From positions 248,001 to 312,000 of the forward strand of contig NZ_JACRSU010000001.1 in the NCBI RefSeq assembly GCF_014384785.1: a DNA stretch of 64,000 nucleotides, in the 5' to 3' direction. The DNA comes from Congzhengia minquanensis. Its GTDB lineage: Bacteria; Bacillota; Clostridia; UBA1381; UBA9506. The number at the start of each line of letters is the position of its first letter. The first letter of the stretch is position 1. Position numbers and translations under genes: made by a program. Below, piece by piece: positions 15,798 to 23,615 of the stretch. The notes beneath the pieces were generated by a model. It did no database searches. It had not been told where the DNA came from and was given only the letters and a program-made list of their open reading frames with translations.

Positions 15798-17431
15798 ATG
15801 GCGGCGCTGTTCCACAACCGCCCGTACCTTTATTATCCGTATCACCCAATACGAAGAGGAGCTAAAAAAATTCAAAACGTTATAAAAGAATCAATTCATG
15901 CAGGTGAAACGAAATACAGCCTTATCACCCAAATGCCAGTTAAGGGCGGCGGACATGTGTGGGTGCAGCGTAACGGCGTTATCACATAAAATGAATTTGA
16001 TGGTTTTCCTATTGCCTACTCGGTCATGATTAACGTAGATGATTTTGTTCAAATAGAAAAGACACAGTCCATTATATGATAATATTTCGGGTTTTGTAGC
16101 TAAAGATCTCATTAAAGACTACCATCACATGGAGCCTTTAGAGGCCAACAAAGAGCATATCATTCCCCAACTTGACAAGGTGAAACAGGGCGAACACGTC
16201 CCTTTTTGGCGAAGCTTCAGGACGCTTTAAAAAGCGCCCAGCAGACCAACACCGCGAAACGGGATTTTCTTTCCTGCATGTCTCACGGAAACCGCACTCC
16301 CATGAACGCCATCATTGGTATGACCACAATTGCCGCCGCACAGATTGGTGACAATGCACGCACAAAGGACTGTCTGGAAAAGATCAGCTTTTCTTCCAAA
16401 CACCTGCTCTCCCTCATTAACGATATTTTAGATATGTCAAAAATTGAAGACGGCAAGCTGACCATTAACCATGAGCCGTTTTACATTCAGCAGGTTATGG
16501 AGTTGGTTACAACCATCATTTATTCCCAGGCGGCTGCACGTGGACTGGAATTTAAGGCGTCTGTACACAATTTTACTGGAGAAGCTGCTGGGCGACGCAA
16601 TACGTATAAACCAGATTTTAATTAATCTTTTGTCAAACGCTGTAAAATTTACGCTGGAAAATGGCAGAGTGCCTTTCGATGTGAAAAGTCTTCCCGGCAG
16701 TGACGAGGTGAAACTGCGGTTTACGGTGTCAGACACGGGCAGGGGCATGAGCGAAGAGTTTTTGCAAAAGCTCTATGAACCCTTTGAACAGGAGAACACG
16801 ATTGGCGGGACCGGTTTTAAAATGCCCCTTACCAAAAACCTTGTCGGTCTTTTTAATGGCACCGTATCCGTAAAAAGCAGCCCCGGTGAAGGAGAACCAC
16901 CTTTGTTGTAGAGGTGCCGTTTGAAAAAACCACACAATGCGAAGCAGTTCTATATCCTGCAATGGACTCACTTCGTGTGCTGATAAGCGACGACGCCCCT
17001 GACGACTGCGCATATGCTTCTTTTCTTTTGAAGAAGTTTGGAATTCGTGCAACCATTGGCCCCGATACTCCAATCATTATCATAACCGCTTACGACTACA
17101 GCGAAATTGAGGCGGAGATTTTACAAAAGTCCGGAGCTGAGGTTGTGTGCGTACGTAACGATAGGGAAACGGTTGACTGGTTCTGCTCTTTAAAAGGACG
17201 AAACTGCAACTGGACGGCTATCAGGCCACAAAGGTAGTCCGAAGCTCCGGCTGCCCCAACGCCCGCACCATCCCTATTATTGCTATGACCGCCAACACGT
17301 TCCGCGAGGATGTGGCGCTGGCACTGGAGGCAGGAATGAATGCGAATATTGCAAAACCCATTAATGTGGAAATGCTGTATCAAACGCTGGAGGACGCTAT
17401 GAGACACAAAATTACAATAAATACAAAATAG
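15798..17431 (+). pseudogene. Hybrid PAS-histidine kinase-receiver, broken by many stops and shifts
   Basis: Remains of one sensor kinase read in several frames. 15798-16075: PAS-like piece (HAGETKYSLITQMPVKGGGH, then after an in-frame TAA NEFDGFPIAYSVMINVDDF). 16072-16200: after a +1 shift, YDNISGFVAKDLIKDYHHM. 16206-16580: kinase dimerisation part, FLSCMSHGNRTPMNAIIGMT, where the usual SHDIRTP is now SHGNRTP. From about 16580, another frame: INQILINLLSNAVKFT (N box), VSDTGRGMSEEF, and a damaged G2 region. 16960-17100: start of a receiver, LRVLISDDAPDD, cut short and joined to a later piece. 17219-17431: end of a second receiver, IPIIAMTANTFREDV to a stop at 17431. At least four shifts or stops exclude a working protein. 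Confidence 0.85.
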
Positions 17432-17435
17432 ATGT

Positions 17436-17454
17436 AACACGCAAACGTGTTTTG
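17436..17454 (+). terminator. Small hairpin after the broken kinase
   Basis: AACACG and CGTGTT pair around CAAA and are followed by TTGC. A weak terminator candidate for plus-strand transcription, just before the convergent tRNA-Ala. Confidence 0.4.
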
Positions 17455-17456
17455 CA

Positions 17457-17489
17457 AAAGAAAAAGCGGCAAGCTAAAATGCTTGCCGC
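17457..17489 (-). terminator. Terminator of tRNA-Ala
   Basis: GCGGCAAGC (17466-17474) and GCTTGCCGC (17481-17489) pair perfectly; the minus strand continues with TTTTTCTTTTG. Confidence 0.85.
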
Positions 17490-17493
17490 GATG

Positions 17494-17569
17494 TGGTGGA
17501 GAATAGGGGGATCGAACCCCTGACCTCGTGATTGCGAACCACGCGCTCTCCCAGCTGAGCTAATTCCCC
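17494..17569 (-). tRNA. tRNA-Ala (anticodon CGC)
   Basis: A 76-base cloverleaf with encoded CCA. Acceptor GGGGAAT pairs with ATTCTCC and contains the G3-U70 identity pair of alanine tRNAs. The anticodon stem CGTGG/TCACG holds the loop TTCGCAA (CGC, reads GCG). No consensus promoter was seen directly upstream. Confidence 0.95.
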
Positions 17570-17578
17570 AAAATGAAA

Positions 17579-17603
17579 CCGCAGCGTGATTGCTGCGGCT
17601 TTT
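17579..17603 (-). terminator. Hairpin between the 75-residue protein gene and tRNA-Ala
   Basis: CCGCAGC (17579-17585) pairs with GCTGCGG (17592-17598); T-rich bases follow on both strands. It could end transcription of the small protein gene. Confidence 0.6.
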
Positions 17604-17676
17604 GGTGTGAGTGTTCTTACAGAACTTAGTCACAAATGCAGTAAAAGCAAAGGTTCTTGACGGCCGAAAAACAGTG

Positions 17677-17904
17677 TTATTGGCTCTTTTCTTCGTTCTT
17701 TTCAAGAATAACAAATGATACAAGGGTTTCTTTATGCAGATAATTTTCAAGCTTAGGATCTACATCAACAGTATATGGATTCAACTGCGAAATTGTCCAG
17801 CCTTCTTCTAATAATTTATTTATGCGCACGAGATATTTATTGTCATTGATATCGTTTTGTTCGGTATAATCCCGACTGTTGCTGATATAAACTATTTTTT
17901 GCAT
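17677..17904 (-). CDS. Small hypothetical protein, 75 residues
   Basis: A soluble protein beginning MQKIVYISNSRDYTEQND, with a central INKLLEEGWTISQLNPYTVD and a lysine/glutamate-rich end. The element LLEEGW followed by a strand recalls DUF4177-type small proteins, but this is only a resemblance. GGGTGG precedes the ATG by 7 bases, and a terminator hairpin follows, so it is probably a real gene. Not recognised beyond that. It lies between tRNA-Leu and tRNA-Ala on the same strand and might be carried on the tRNA-Leu transcript. Confidence 0.6.
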   Translation of the reverse strand: MQKIVYISNSRDYTEQNDINDNKYLVRINKLLEEGWTISQLNPYTVDVDPKLENYLHKETLVSFVILEKNEEKSQ

Positions 17905-17936
17905 CTGCTACCCACCCTATCATGTTATTAAAATGT

Positions 17937-18020
17937 TGGTGCGAGTGACGGGACTTGAACCCGTACGTCTACGACACACGCCCCTCAAACGTGCCTGTCT
18001 GCCGATTCCAGCACACTCGC
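17937..18020 (-). tRNA. tRNA-Leu (anticodon GAG)
   Basis: An 84-base class II tRNA with long variable arm (TGTCGTAGACG region) and encoded CCA. Acceptor GCGAGTG pairs with CACTCGC. The anticodon stem CACGT/GCGTG holds TTGAGGG, giving GAG, which reads CUC and CUU. Confidence 0.95.
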
Positions 18021-18032
18021 TAACAGAAATAT

Positions 18033-18061
18033 ATTATACTATCAAACACATAAATTGTCAA
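18033..18061 (-). promoter_or_regulatory. Consensus promoter of tRNA-Leu
   Basis: On the minus strand TTGACA, 17 bases, TATAAT, ending 12 bases before the tRNA. It is back to back with the rnpB promoter. Confidence 0.9.
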
Positions 18062-18086
18062 GTATTTTTTTAATTTTACCGTTTTA

Positions 18087-18115
18087 TTGACAAACATTTG
18101 TTTCAATGATATAAT
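18087..18115 (+). promoter_or_regulatory. Consensus promoter of rnpB
   Basis: TTGACA (18087-18092), 17 bases, TATAAT (18110-18115). The RNA 5' end would be at about 18122, which is exactly where the P1 helix starts. Confidence 0.92.
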
Positions 18116-18121
18116 AAAAAA

Positions 18122-18505
18122 GTTGAGTAAGTCAGATGGTTGCGGGAGAATTGTTTCTCACGAGGAAAGTCCGGGCTTCGCAGGGCAAGGGTGCCGGGTA
18201 ACTCCCGGTGGAGGCGACTCTAAGGACAGTGCAACAGAAATAGACTTCCTGCATAGCTTTCTGTAAAGATTGAATTGTACAATATGTGCCTGTGCAGGTA
18301 AAGGTGGAAAGGCGAGGTAAGAGCTCACCGGCGCTGCGGCGACGCTGCGGCCATGTAAACCCCATCCGAAGCAACACCGTATTGGCTTACGCAGGCTTAG
18401 CCGGCCCGGCATGCCTGTGTTTGGCGGTGGCTTGAGCCGTGCAGTAATGTGCGGCCTAGACAGATAATCATCAAATACAGAACCCGGCTTACAGATTTGC
18501 TCAAC
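18122..18505 (+). ncRNA. rnpB: RNase P RNA
   Basis: Catalytic RNA that removes tRNA 5' leaders. The conserved blocks are present in order: GAGGAAAGTCCGGGCT (P4 5' strand), GGTAAGAGCTCACCGGC, AGACAGATAATCATC and ACAGAACCCGGCTTAC (P4 3' strand). The ends GTTGAG (18122) and CTCAAC (18505) close helix P1. Promoter and terminator are both consensus. Class A or B was not worked out in detail. Confidence 0.95.
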
Positions 18506-18542
18506 AAAGTGAAAATTTGCGCTCTGTTATAAGAGCTTTTTG

Positions 18543-18569
18543 GGAATGTCTGCTTGGCATTCCTTTTTT
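18543..18569 (+). terminator. Terminator of rnpB
   Basis: GGAATG (18543-18548) and CATTCC (18558-18563) close a short hairpin followed by TTTTTT. Confidence 0.8.
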
Positions 18570-18664
18570 GTTACAATCCTGTGGCAAACACGCCTAAGGG
18601 GTTGTTTTTTTCTGTCGAAAATGATAAAATAGTGACATTCTTTTATATAGGAGGCAATTTCGCT

Positions 18665-19450
18665 GTGAAACATTTAAAACTGGCCGTTGTGCTTTTGTTT
18701 GCCGTTGTTGTGCTGACGCTTGACGCCTCTCCTGCCTGCGACGTTTTGGCGGAACCCTCGGTTCCCGTTTTTATGTACCACAGCATCAGCGACGTTCCTG
18801 TGGGAAAAGACGAGGCATTAAGCGTTAAGGTGAAAGATTTTGAACAGCAGCTCGCCTACTTAAAGCGCATGAAATATACCGGCATTTTTGCGGAGGAACT
18901 ACCGGAGGCAGGAAAAACCCACCGCCCCGTTGTCATCACCTTTGACGACGGATACATCGACAACTACACCACTGCTTTTCCACTTTTAAAAAAATATGGC
19001 CTAAAAGCAACTATTTTTGTGGTTTCAGACGAGATTGGGAAGCCCGGACGCATGACTGGCGCCCAGCTGAAAGAAATGTCTGACAGTGGTTTGGTAAGCA
19101 TCCAGAGTCACACGGTTTCCCATCAGAATTTAAAAAACCTGACCCATGATGAAACGGAATATCAGTTTTCCCATTCAAAAGCTGTCATTGAAACCGTCAC
19201 TAAAAAACCCGTGCGTGCGCTGGCAGCACCAGGCGGTTTCTGGTCGAAAGATTTAGGCGAGCAGGCCTCCCGCTATTACGACATCGCTTTCCGCTCCTTT
19301 GGATGGGGAACATGCAAACGGGAAAACCGCTTTCGCGTTCCCCGGGCAGGCATATTTCGCTCGAACACCCTGGCCGAATTTCAAGCCATCACCCGGGAGC
19401 GGTCGCAGACCGCAATTCGAACAAGCGATGAAGCAAACGACCGCGGTTAA
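18665..19450 (+). CDS. Exported polysaccharide deacetylase (NodB domain)
   Basis: A 261-residue protein with an N-terminal signal peptide or anchor (LKLAVVLLFAVVVLTLDA). The NodB homology domain follows: VPVFMYHSISDVP, VITFDDGYIDN with the metal-binding Asp pair, and SIQSHTVSHQNL with the His-x3-His metal site. Such enzymes remove N- or O-acetyl groups from cell-wall or capsule polysaccharides outside the membrane. The GTG at 18665 follows AGGAGG at 10 bases; an earlier in-frame ATG at 18554 lies in the rnpB terminator and is not credible. The last 40 residues, after AGIFRSNTLAEFQAITRE, look ordinary. It is a single plus-strand gene facing the convergent GIY-YIG gene. Confidence 0.92.
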   Translation: MKHLKLAVVLLFAVVVLTLDASPACDVLAEPSVPVFMYHSISDVPVGKDEALSVKVKDFEQQLAYLKRMKYTGIFAEELPEAGKTHRPVVITFDDGYIDNYTTAFPLLKKYGLKATIFVVSDEIGKPGRMTGAQLKEMSDSGLVSIQSHTVSHQNLKNLTHDETEYQFSHSKAVIETVTKKPVRALAAPGGFWSKDLGEQASRYYDIAFRSFGWGTCKRENRFRVPRAGIFRSNTLAEFQAITRERSQTAIRTSDEANDRG

Positions 19451-19464
19451 AACCACACTTTTGG

Positions 19465-19490
19465 CAGCGGTTATAACCGGCCGCTGTTTT
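19465..19490 (+). terminator. Terminator after the deacetylase gene
   Basis: CAGCGG (19465-19470) and CCGCTG (19481-19486) are followed by TTTT. The hairpin overlaps the last codons of the convergent GIY-YIG gene. Confidence 0.55.
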
Positions 19491-19728
19491 GTTGTTCAAT
19501 CAGTTTTAGCTTTTGGCTCTTTTTCAACTTTTTCACGGCGCATTCGCGCTTTAATGCGTCTGACTTGTCTTCATAGGCCTCGCTGTAAACCAGACGTACG
19601 GGAAGCCGGCTTTTCGTATATTTTGCACCCCGGCCGCTGTTGTGGGCTGAGAGTCTCTTTTCTAAATTGTTGGTATAGCCGCAGTATAGGGTGTTGTCGC
19701 GGCAGGCGAGCAGGTAAACATAAAACAT
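19471..19728 (-). CDS. GIY-YIG nuclease domain protein (UPF0213 type)
   Basis: An 85-residue single GIY-YIG domain. The family motif appears as FYVYLLACRDNTLYCGYTNN at residues 2-21, followed by LEKRLSAHNSGRGAKYTKSR with the conserved Arg and His, and a Glu in LVYSEAYEDKSDALKRECAV. Proteins of this size are widespread and are thought to act as structure-specific nucleases; the cellular role is not settled. It is the last gene of the minus-strand group malQ, esterase, EamA, HAD hydrolase. Confidence 0.92.
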   Translation of the reverse strand: MFYVYLLACRDNTLYCGYTNNLEKRLSAHNSGRGAKYTKSRLPVRLVYSEAYEDKSDALKRECAVKKLKKSQKLKLIEQQNSGRL

Positions 19729-19740
19729 TTCTCTCCCCCG

Positions 19741-20346
19741 CTATCCAATGTGGTTCAGCGCGAATTCTTCGCAGCTGGTTCCGTCAATCAGTTCTAAATC
19801 TTCGCCCTTTACCATATATGTTCGGTTTGCTATTTGCATCATTGCGGCGTCATTTTTCGAGTCGGTATAAAAATTTTCTATTTCCGCACCGGGAAACCGA
19901 CTGTAAAAAAGCTGCACCTTGTTTTTCCGGTAACAAATTTTTTGAACCTCTCCTGTATATTTGTCCACCTCTGTGGCCAAATAGTTTTTTACGCCAATGC
20001 GGGAAAATAGCTCCTCCAGCAAAAAACCAATAGACGCGGATATGATAACGTCGTCTTCCCGTCTGGAGCAAAGATAAAAATGTTTTATCTTGTGCTGATT
20101 TTTATCCCAAAAATCTTTTATTAAAAAATCAATGTCTTTCAGCTGAGATAAATAGTTTTGGGCGTGCTTCTCTGCAATCTTTTCAAACTCCTCCGTGGTA
20201 ATGCGGCAAAACTTATACTTTAAAAACGCTTTAACCACCACAAACAAGTAGCGAATGAGCTTTGGCTGTCTGCGCACGCTGTAGAGGTAAAAATCGAAAA
20301 CGCTTTCCCCGTCGTAAATGGTGTTGTCGAAATCATATACGTTCAT
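19741..20346 (-). CDS. HAD-IB family phosphatase
   Basis: A 201-residue cytoplasmic hydrolase. Motif I is VYDFDNTIYDGESVFDF at the N-terminus (nucleophile Asp5, acid Asp7). An alpha-helical cap follows, then motif II FYLCSRREDDVIIS, and motif IV NFYTDSKNDAAMM. The layout is that of SerB-like HAD-IB enzymes that dephosphorylate small phosphate esters. The usual motif II Ser/Thr is present in the CSR segment. Substrate unknown. It is 12 bases downstream of the EamA gene. Confidence 0.88.
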   Translation of the reverse strand: MNVYDFDNTIYDGESVFDFYLYSVRRQPKLIRYLFVVVKAFLKYKFCRITTEEFEKIAEKHAQNYLSQLKDIDFLIKDFWDKNQHKIKHFYLCSRREDDVIISASIGFLLEELFSRIGVKNYLATEVDKYTGEVQKICYRKNKVQLFYSRFPGAEIENFYTDSKNDAAMMQIANRTYMVKGEDLELIDGTSCEEFALNHIG

Positions 20347-20358
20347 AAATGCAGTCCT

Positions 20359-21264
20359 TTAATTTATAGTTTGCGTATGCTGTTCGGAAGGCTCCATTTG
20401 TTTTGTAGGCATGGAGGCAAGCACAGAGCCGGCCACCACTAAAATTAAAGCGGCAAACACCTTTGGCGCCGGAGCAATTCCATTGATGAAAAACGCCGCA
20501 AAGGGCGTTAAAATGGGTTTTATAAAAAACGCTGTGGAAGCCGCCGTGGCGGAAGACTTTTCCATGGCCCTAAAAAATGCCCAGTAGCCCAGTCCTGTAA
20601 CGGCAATTCCTAAATAGAGCATAATTCCAATGGTTTTGCCTGTGGTGAGGCCGGAAAAAATGCTTTCACCAGTGAACAGCAAAATGACCAGTAGCACCAG
20701 GCTGCCAAAAAAGAACGAAAATCCGGTTTGGATAACGCCGCTTAACTTAGCAGAATATTTTTTGCTCAAAACCGTATACAGGCTGAAGGTTAGCGCCGCG
20801 CCCACGGCAAGCAATATTGAAACCACGTTTGTGCCGGAAGAAAAGTCTGCTAAAACAAGCACACCGGCAATGCACAAAACCATTGCCAAAGCCTTTTTTA
20901 CCGTCATCTTTTCTTTTAAAAACACCGTTGCCAATAAAATGGTGAACACAGAGTTAGAGCAAAAAATGATGGCGATTAAAGCCGGAGAGTCCGCCTTTAA
21001 AACAGCCACCTGCAGCATCAGCATGCTGATACAGATGCATAAAACCCCCAAAAGAGCCAGTGTGATAAAATCCTTTGCAGAAAGCTTCATGTTGTTCTTG
21101 CGCAGTTTTGTAACAGCAAAGGGCAGCAGCATTGCGCCGCCGATAAAAAACCGGATAAACGTCATGGCCAGGGGAGAAACGTCTGCTGCGATGAGCTTGC
21201 TGACTGGCTCTAAAGTGGTAAACAAAACTGCTGTAAGCAATATGTAAAAAAACGAATTTTTCAA
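20359..21264 (-). CDS. EamA/DMT family transporter
   Basis: A 301-residue membrane protein with ten hydrophobic segments in two EamA repeats (about residues 5-135 and 150-285). Typical elements are PVSKLIAADVSPLAMTFIRF in helices 1-2 and LGIAVTGLGYWAFFRAMEKS in the second repeat. These carriers export metabolites or amino acids. The TTG start overlaps the TGA of the upstream esterase gene (TTGA), so the two are translationally coupled. Substrate unknown. Confidence 0.9.
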   Translation of the reverse strand: MKNSFFYILLTAVLFTTLEPVSKLIAADVSPLAMTFIRFFIGGAMLLPFAVTKLRKNNMKLSAKDFITLALLGVLCICISMLMLQVAVLKADSPALIAIIFCSNSVFTILLATVFLKEKMTVKKALAMVLCIAGVLVLADFSSGTNVVSILLAVGAALTFSLYTVLSKKYSAKLSGVIQTGFSFFFGSLVLLVILLFTGESIFSGLTTGKTIGIMLYLGIAVTGLGYWAFFRAMEKSSATAASTAFFIKPILTPFAAFFINGIAPAPKVFAALILVVAGSVLASMPTKQMEPSEQHTQTIN

Positions 21265-22004
21265 CGTGCGTTCCTCTTTTCTATGAAGTCGTAAATCATT
21301 TGCGCAAAAATGGGCTGGGAGCAGTAGGAACAGTGCTCGCTGTTCTCCATCAGCTGAAATGCGATGTTTTCTTTTGGGTAACCGAAATGGTTCATGGTGG
21401 AAAGCAAAAGCTGCGTCTGCTCATACCGGTTTTGCATATCGTCGTCCGAAACAATTACCAGCACAGGCGGCTCGCCGCTGTAGTCATTAATATGGAAGAT
21501 GGGGGCACAATCGTCTATGATAACCCGCCGTGGGTCTTCTCCACGCTCCCTTAAAACGTTAAAGTGGGTTGTTGGCTGGCCCGCGTCGAACACAAAGCCT
21601 GCAAAATCGTTGGGCGAAAGTTGAAAGGGCGCCAAATATTTTTTGTCGAAATACAACATCATGGCAATGTATCCGCCGGCGGAGGAACCACCGGCAAATA
21701 TTGTGTCACTGCCGCCATATTCTTTGATGTGGTCTTTTACCCATGCAAGGCTTGCCGCGCAGTCGCGGATAAAGTCGGGAAACTGCGCAAAGGGATAGAG
21801 CCTGTAGTTTACCCGCGCAACCGCAATATTTTTGTCAATTAACCCGGCAAATTCATCAATGCACTCCCCTTTTGAGCCTGATTCTAAACCGCCGCCGTGG
21901 AAATAGACAAACGTCTTAAAGTTTTCTGTCTCAGGCAGATACAAATCCAGCAGCTGTCGTTCGTTGTTTGTGTCGGCATAAGCAATGTTTTGAATTGTCC
22001 TCAT
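21261..22004 (-). CDS. Alpha/beta hydrolase, esterase-like
   Basis: A 247-residue serine hydrolase of the hormone-sensitive-lipase or BD-FAE type. It has the oxyanion motif FVYFHGGGLESGSKG (HGGG), the nucleophile elbow FAGGSSAGGYIAMM (GxSxG), an Asp in VLVIVSDDDMQNRYEQ and the His in LMENSEHCSYCSQP. No signal peptide. It likely cleaves acetyl or other esters from imported sugars or small molecules. It lies 14 bases after malQ and overlaps the EamA gene. Confidence 0.88.
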   Translation of the reverse strand: MRTIQNIAYADTNNERQLLDLYLPETENFKTFVYFHGGGLESGSKGECIDEFAGLIDKNIAVARVNYRLYPFAQFPDFIRDCAASLAWVKDHIKEYGGSDTIFAGGSSAGGYIAMMLYFDKKYLAPFQLSPNDFAGFVFDAGQPTTHFNVLRERGEDPRRVIIDDCAPIFHINDYSGEPPVLVIVSDDDMQNRYEQTQLLLSTMNHFGYPKENIAFQLMENSEHCSYCSQPIFAQMIYDFIEKRNAR

Positions 22005-22018
22005 AATTTTGTCTCCTT

Positions 22019-23452
22019 TTATGTGCGTTTATAAAGTTCGTTCAACTGTTTAAATTTTTCTTTGTCAATAGCGTTTAGTTGTTCCTCCGTCACGCGGTAT
22101 TGCCAGTTCCCGTCCGCCTTTCCGGGAATGTTTAAGCGCGTGTCCGAGCCGTAGCCCAGTAAATCCTGAATGGGCAGAACAACAAGCCCGGCGTGGCTTG
22201 CAAACATGGTTCGCAAAATTGCGTCGTAGCCTTTCTCCCAGTTTTCGTCGGTATAGCCGCAATATCTTAGCATATGCCGTCGCGTTTGGGGATCAAGCTC
22301 CCAAAGGTAGCCCAAAAGAGTATTGTTGTCGTGAGTGCCGGTGTAAGCCACGCAGTTTTTTGGATAATTGTGAGGCAAATGTGGTGTGTCGCCGCCACCC
22401 ATAAAGGCGAACTGGAACACCCGCATGCCGGGGAAACCGCTGTTGTTCACTAGATCGATAACCTCCTGGGTAATGTCGCCCAAATCCTCTGCGATTACGC
22501 TTCTTTCCCCCTGAATTTGGCGAATTGCTTCCACCAGCTCCATGCCCGGGCCTTTTTCCCACTTGCCTTCGCGGGCTGTTTTCGCGCTTCCCGGAACCGC
22601 CCAGTAAGATTCAATTCCCCGAAAATGATCAATTCTTACGCTGTCAAACAAGGAAAACATGTGCATCATGCGCTCCCGCCACCATGAAAAGTTTGTTTCG
22701 CGCATTTTGTCCCAGTTATAAATAGGGTTACCCCAAAGCTGGCCGTCCTGCGCAAAATAGTCCGGCGGAACGCCGGCAACGCTTGTAGGACGGTTATTTT
22801 CGTCCAGCAAAAACAATTCTTTATTGCTCCAAACATCCGCGCTGTCCAGCGACACATAAATGGGCATGTCGCCAATCAATTTCACGCCGCGGCTGTTGGC
22901 GTATTGCTTAATTTCGGCCCACTGGGTGAAAAAGTGGAACTGAATAAACTTCCAGGCAAACAGTGTATCTTTGTCCATTTCAAAATTGGTCCATTCATAC
23001 CAGGGCGCCTGGTGGTTGGCCTGCTTTAACGTCATAAACTCACAGAAGGCTTTTAAGTGCGAATCATTTTCAATGAACGTTTCAATCTCCTGAACATTTT
23101 CCGCCCGCTGCGAAGCCACCGTCAAAACAGAAACGCGGTTGTGGTAAAGCCGAACATATTCACAGCTAAACGGCGTTTGCTGCCGCTGGGAGCTCATCTC
23201 CCCGTCGGTTAAAAGGCCCTGATGATACAGCGTATTCAAATCAACAAAATAGGGGTTTCCGCCAAAGGCAGAATAGGATTTATAAGGCGAGTTACACTCG
23301 TCAATCATACAAAACGGCAAAACCTGCCAATAGGTAAAGCCGCAGCTTTTTAAAAAGTTTATAAATTGTTTCGCTTCTGTTCCGAAGCTTCCGATGGAAT
23401 ATTCACCGGGAAGCGACGAAATGTGCATTAAAACTCCGCTTTTACGTTCCAA
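22019..23452 (-). CDS. malQ: 4-alpha-glucanotransferase (amylomaltase, GH77)
   Basis: A cytoplasmic disproportionating enzyme of maltodextrin and glycogen metabolism. It has SGVLMHISSLPGEYSIGSFG at the N-terminus, the nucleophile block FDSVRIDHFRGIESYW, the acid block VIAEDLGDITQEV (Glu) and YTGTHDNNTLLGYL with the transition-state Asp. The start is uncertain: a TTG at 23452 gives a protein of about 477 residues that begins like other MalQ proteins, with AAGGAG 12 bases upstream. The longer frame to 23551 adds unlike sequence. It heads the group malQ, esterase, EamA, HAD, GIY-YIG. Confidence 0.95.
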   Translation of the reverse strand: MERKSGVLMHISSLPGEYSIGSFGTEAKQFINFLKSCGFTYWQVLPFCMIDECNSPYKSYSAFGGNPYFVDLNTLYHQGLLTDGEMSSQRQQTPFSCEYVRLYHNRVSVLTVASQRAENVQEIETFIENDSHLKAFCEFMTLKQANHQAPWYEWTNFEMDKDTLFAWKFIQFHFFTQWAEIKQYANSRGVKLIGDMPIYVSLDSADVWSNKELFLLDENNRPTSVAGVPPDYFAQDGQLWGNPIYNWDKMRETNFSWWRERMMHMFSLFDSVRIDHFRGIESYWAVPGSAKTAREGKWEKGPGMELVEAIRQIQGERSVIAEDLGDITQEVIDLVNNSGFPGMRVFQFAFMGGGDTPHLPHNYPKNCVAYTGTHDNNTLLGYLWELDPQTRRHMLRYCGYTDENWEKGYDAILRTMFASHAGLVVLPIQDLLGYGSDTRLNIPGKADGNWQYRVTEEQLNAIDKEKFKQLNELYKRT

Positions 23453-23576
23453 AAATATACACAGCTCCTTAATTAAATTCCTCCTGCCAGCCCTTGCATA
23501 AGTCAATGTAGGAGGCGGCTTTCGCTGTCGTAAAAAGCTCGTCTGGTTCAATTGCGTGTTTATTGACTGTTTTACT

Positions 23577-23610
23577 GAAAATTACTCCCAAAACAAGCTG
23601 TCTTGGGAGT
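23577..23610 (-). terminator. Terminator of prmA
   Basis: ACTCCCAA (23584-23591) pairs with TTGGGAGT (23603-23610); the minus strand continues AATTTTC. It separates prmA from malQ. Confidence 0.7.
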
Positions 23611-23615
23611 AAATG

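Noticed and set aside
18122..18505. Short minus-strand reading frames over this stretch
   Set aside because: The DNA has all conserved blocks of RNase P RNA on the plus strand; the frames have no ribosome sites.
18554..18664. Longer N-terminus for the polysaccharide deacetylase starting at 18554
   Set aside because: It would overlap the rnpB terminator and hides the signal peptide; the GTG at 18665 has a good AGGAGG site.
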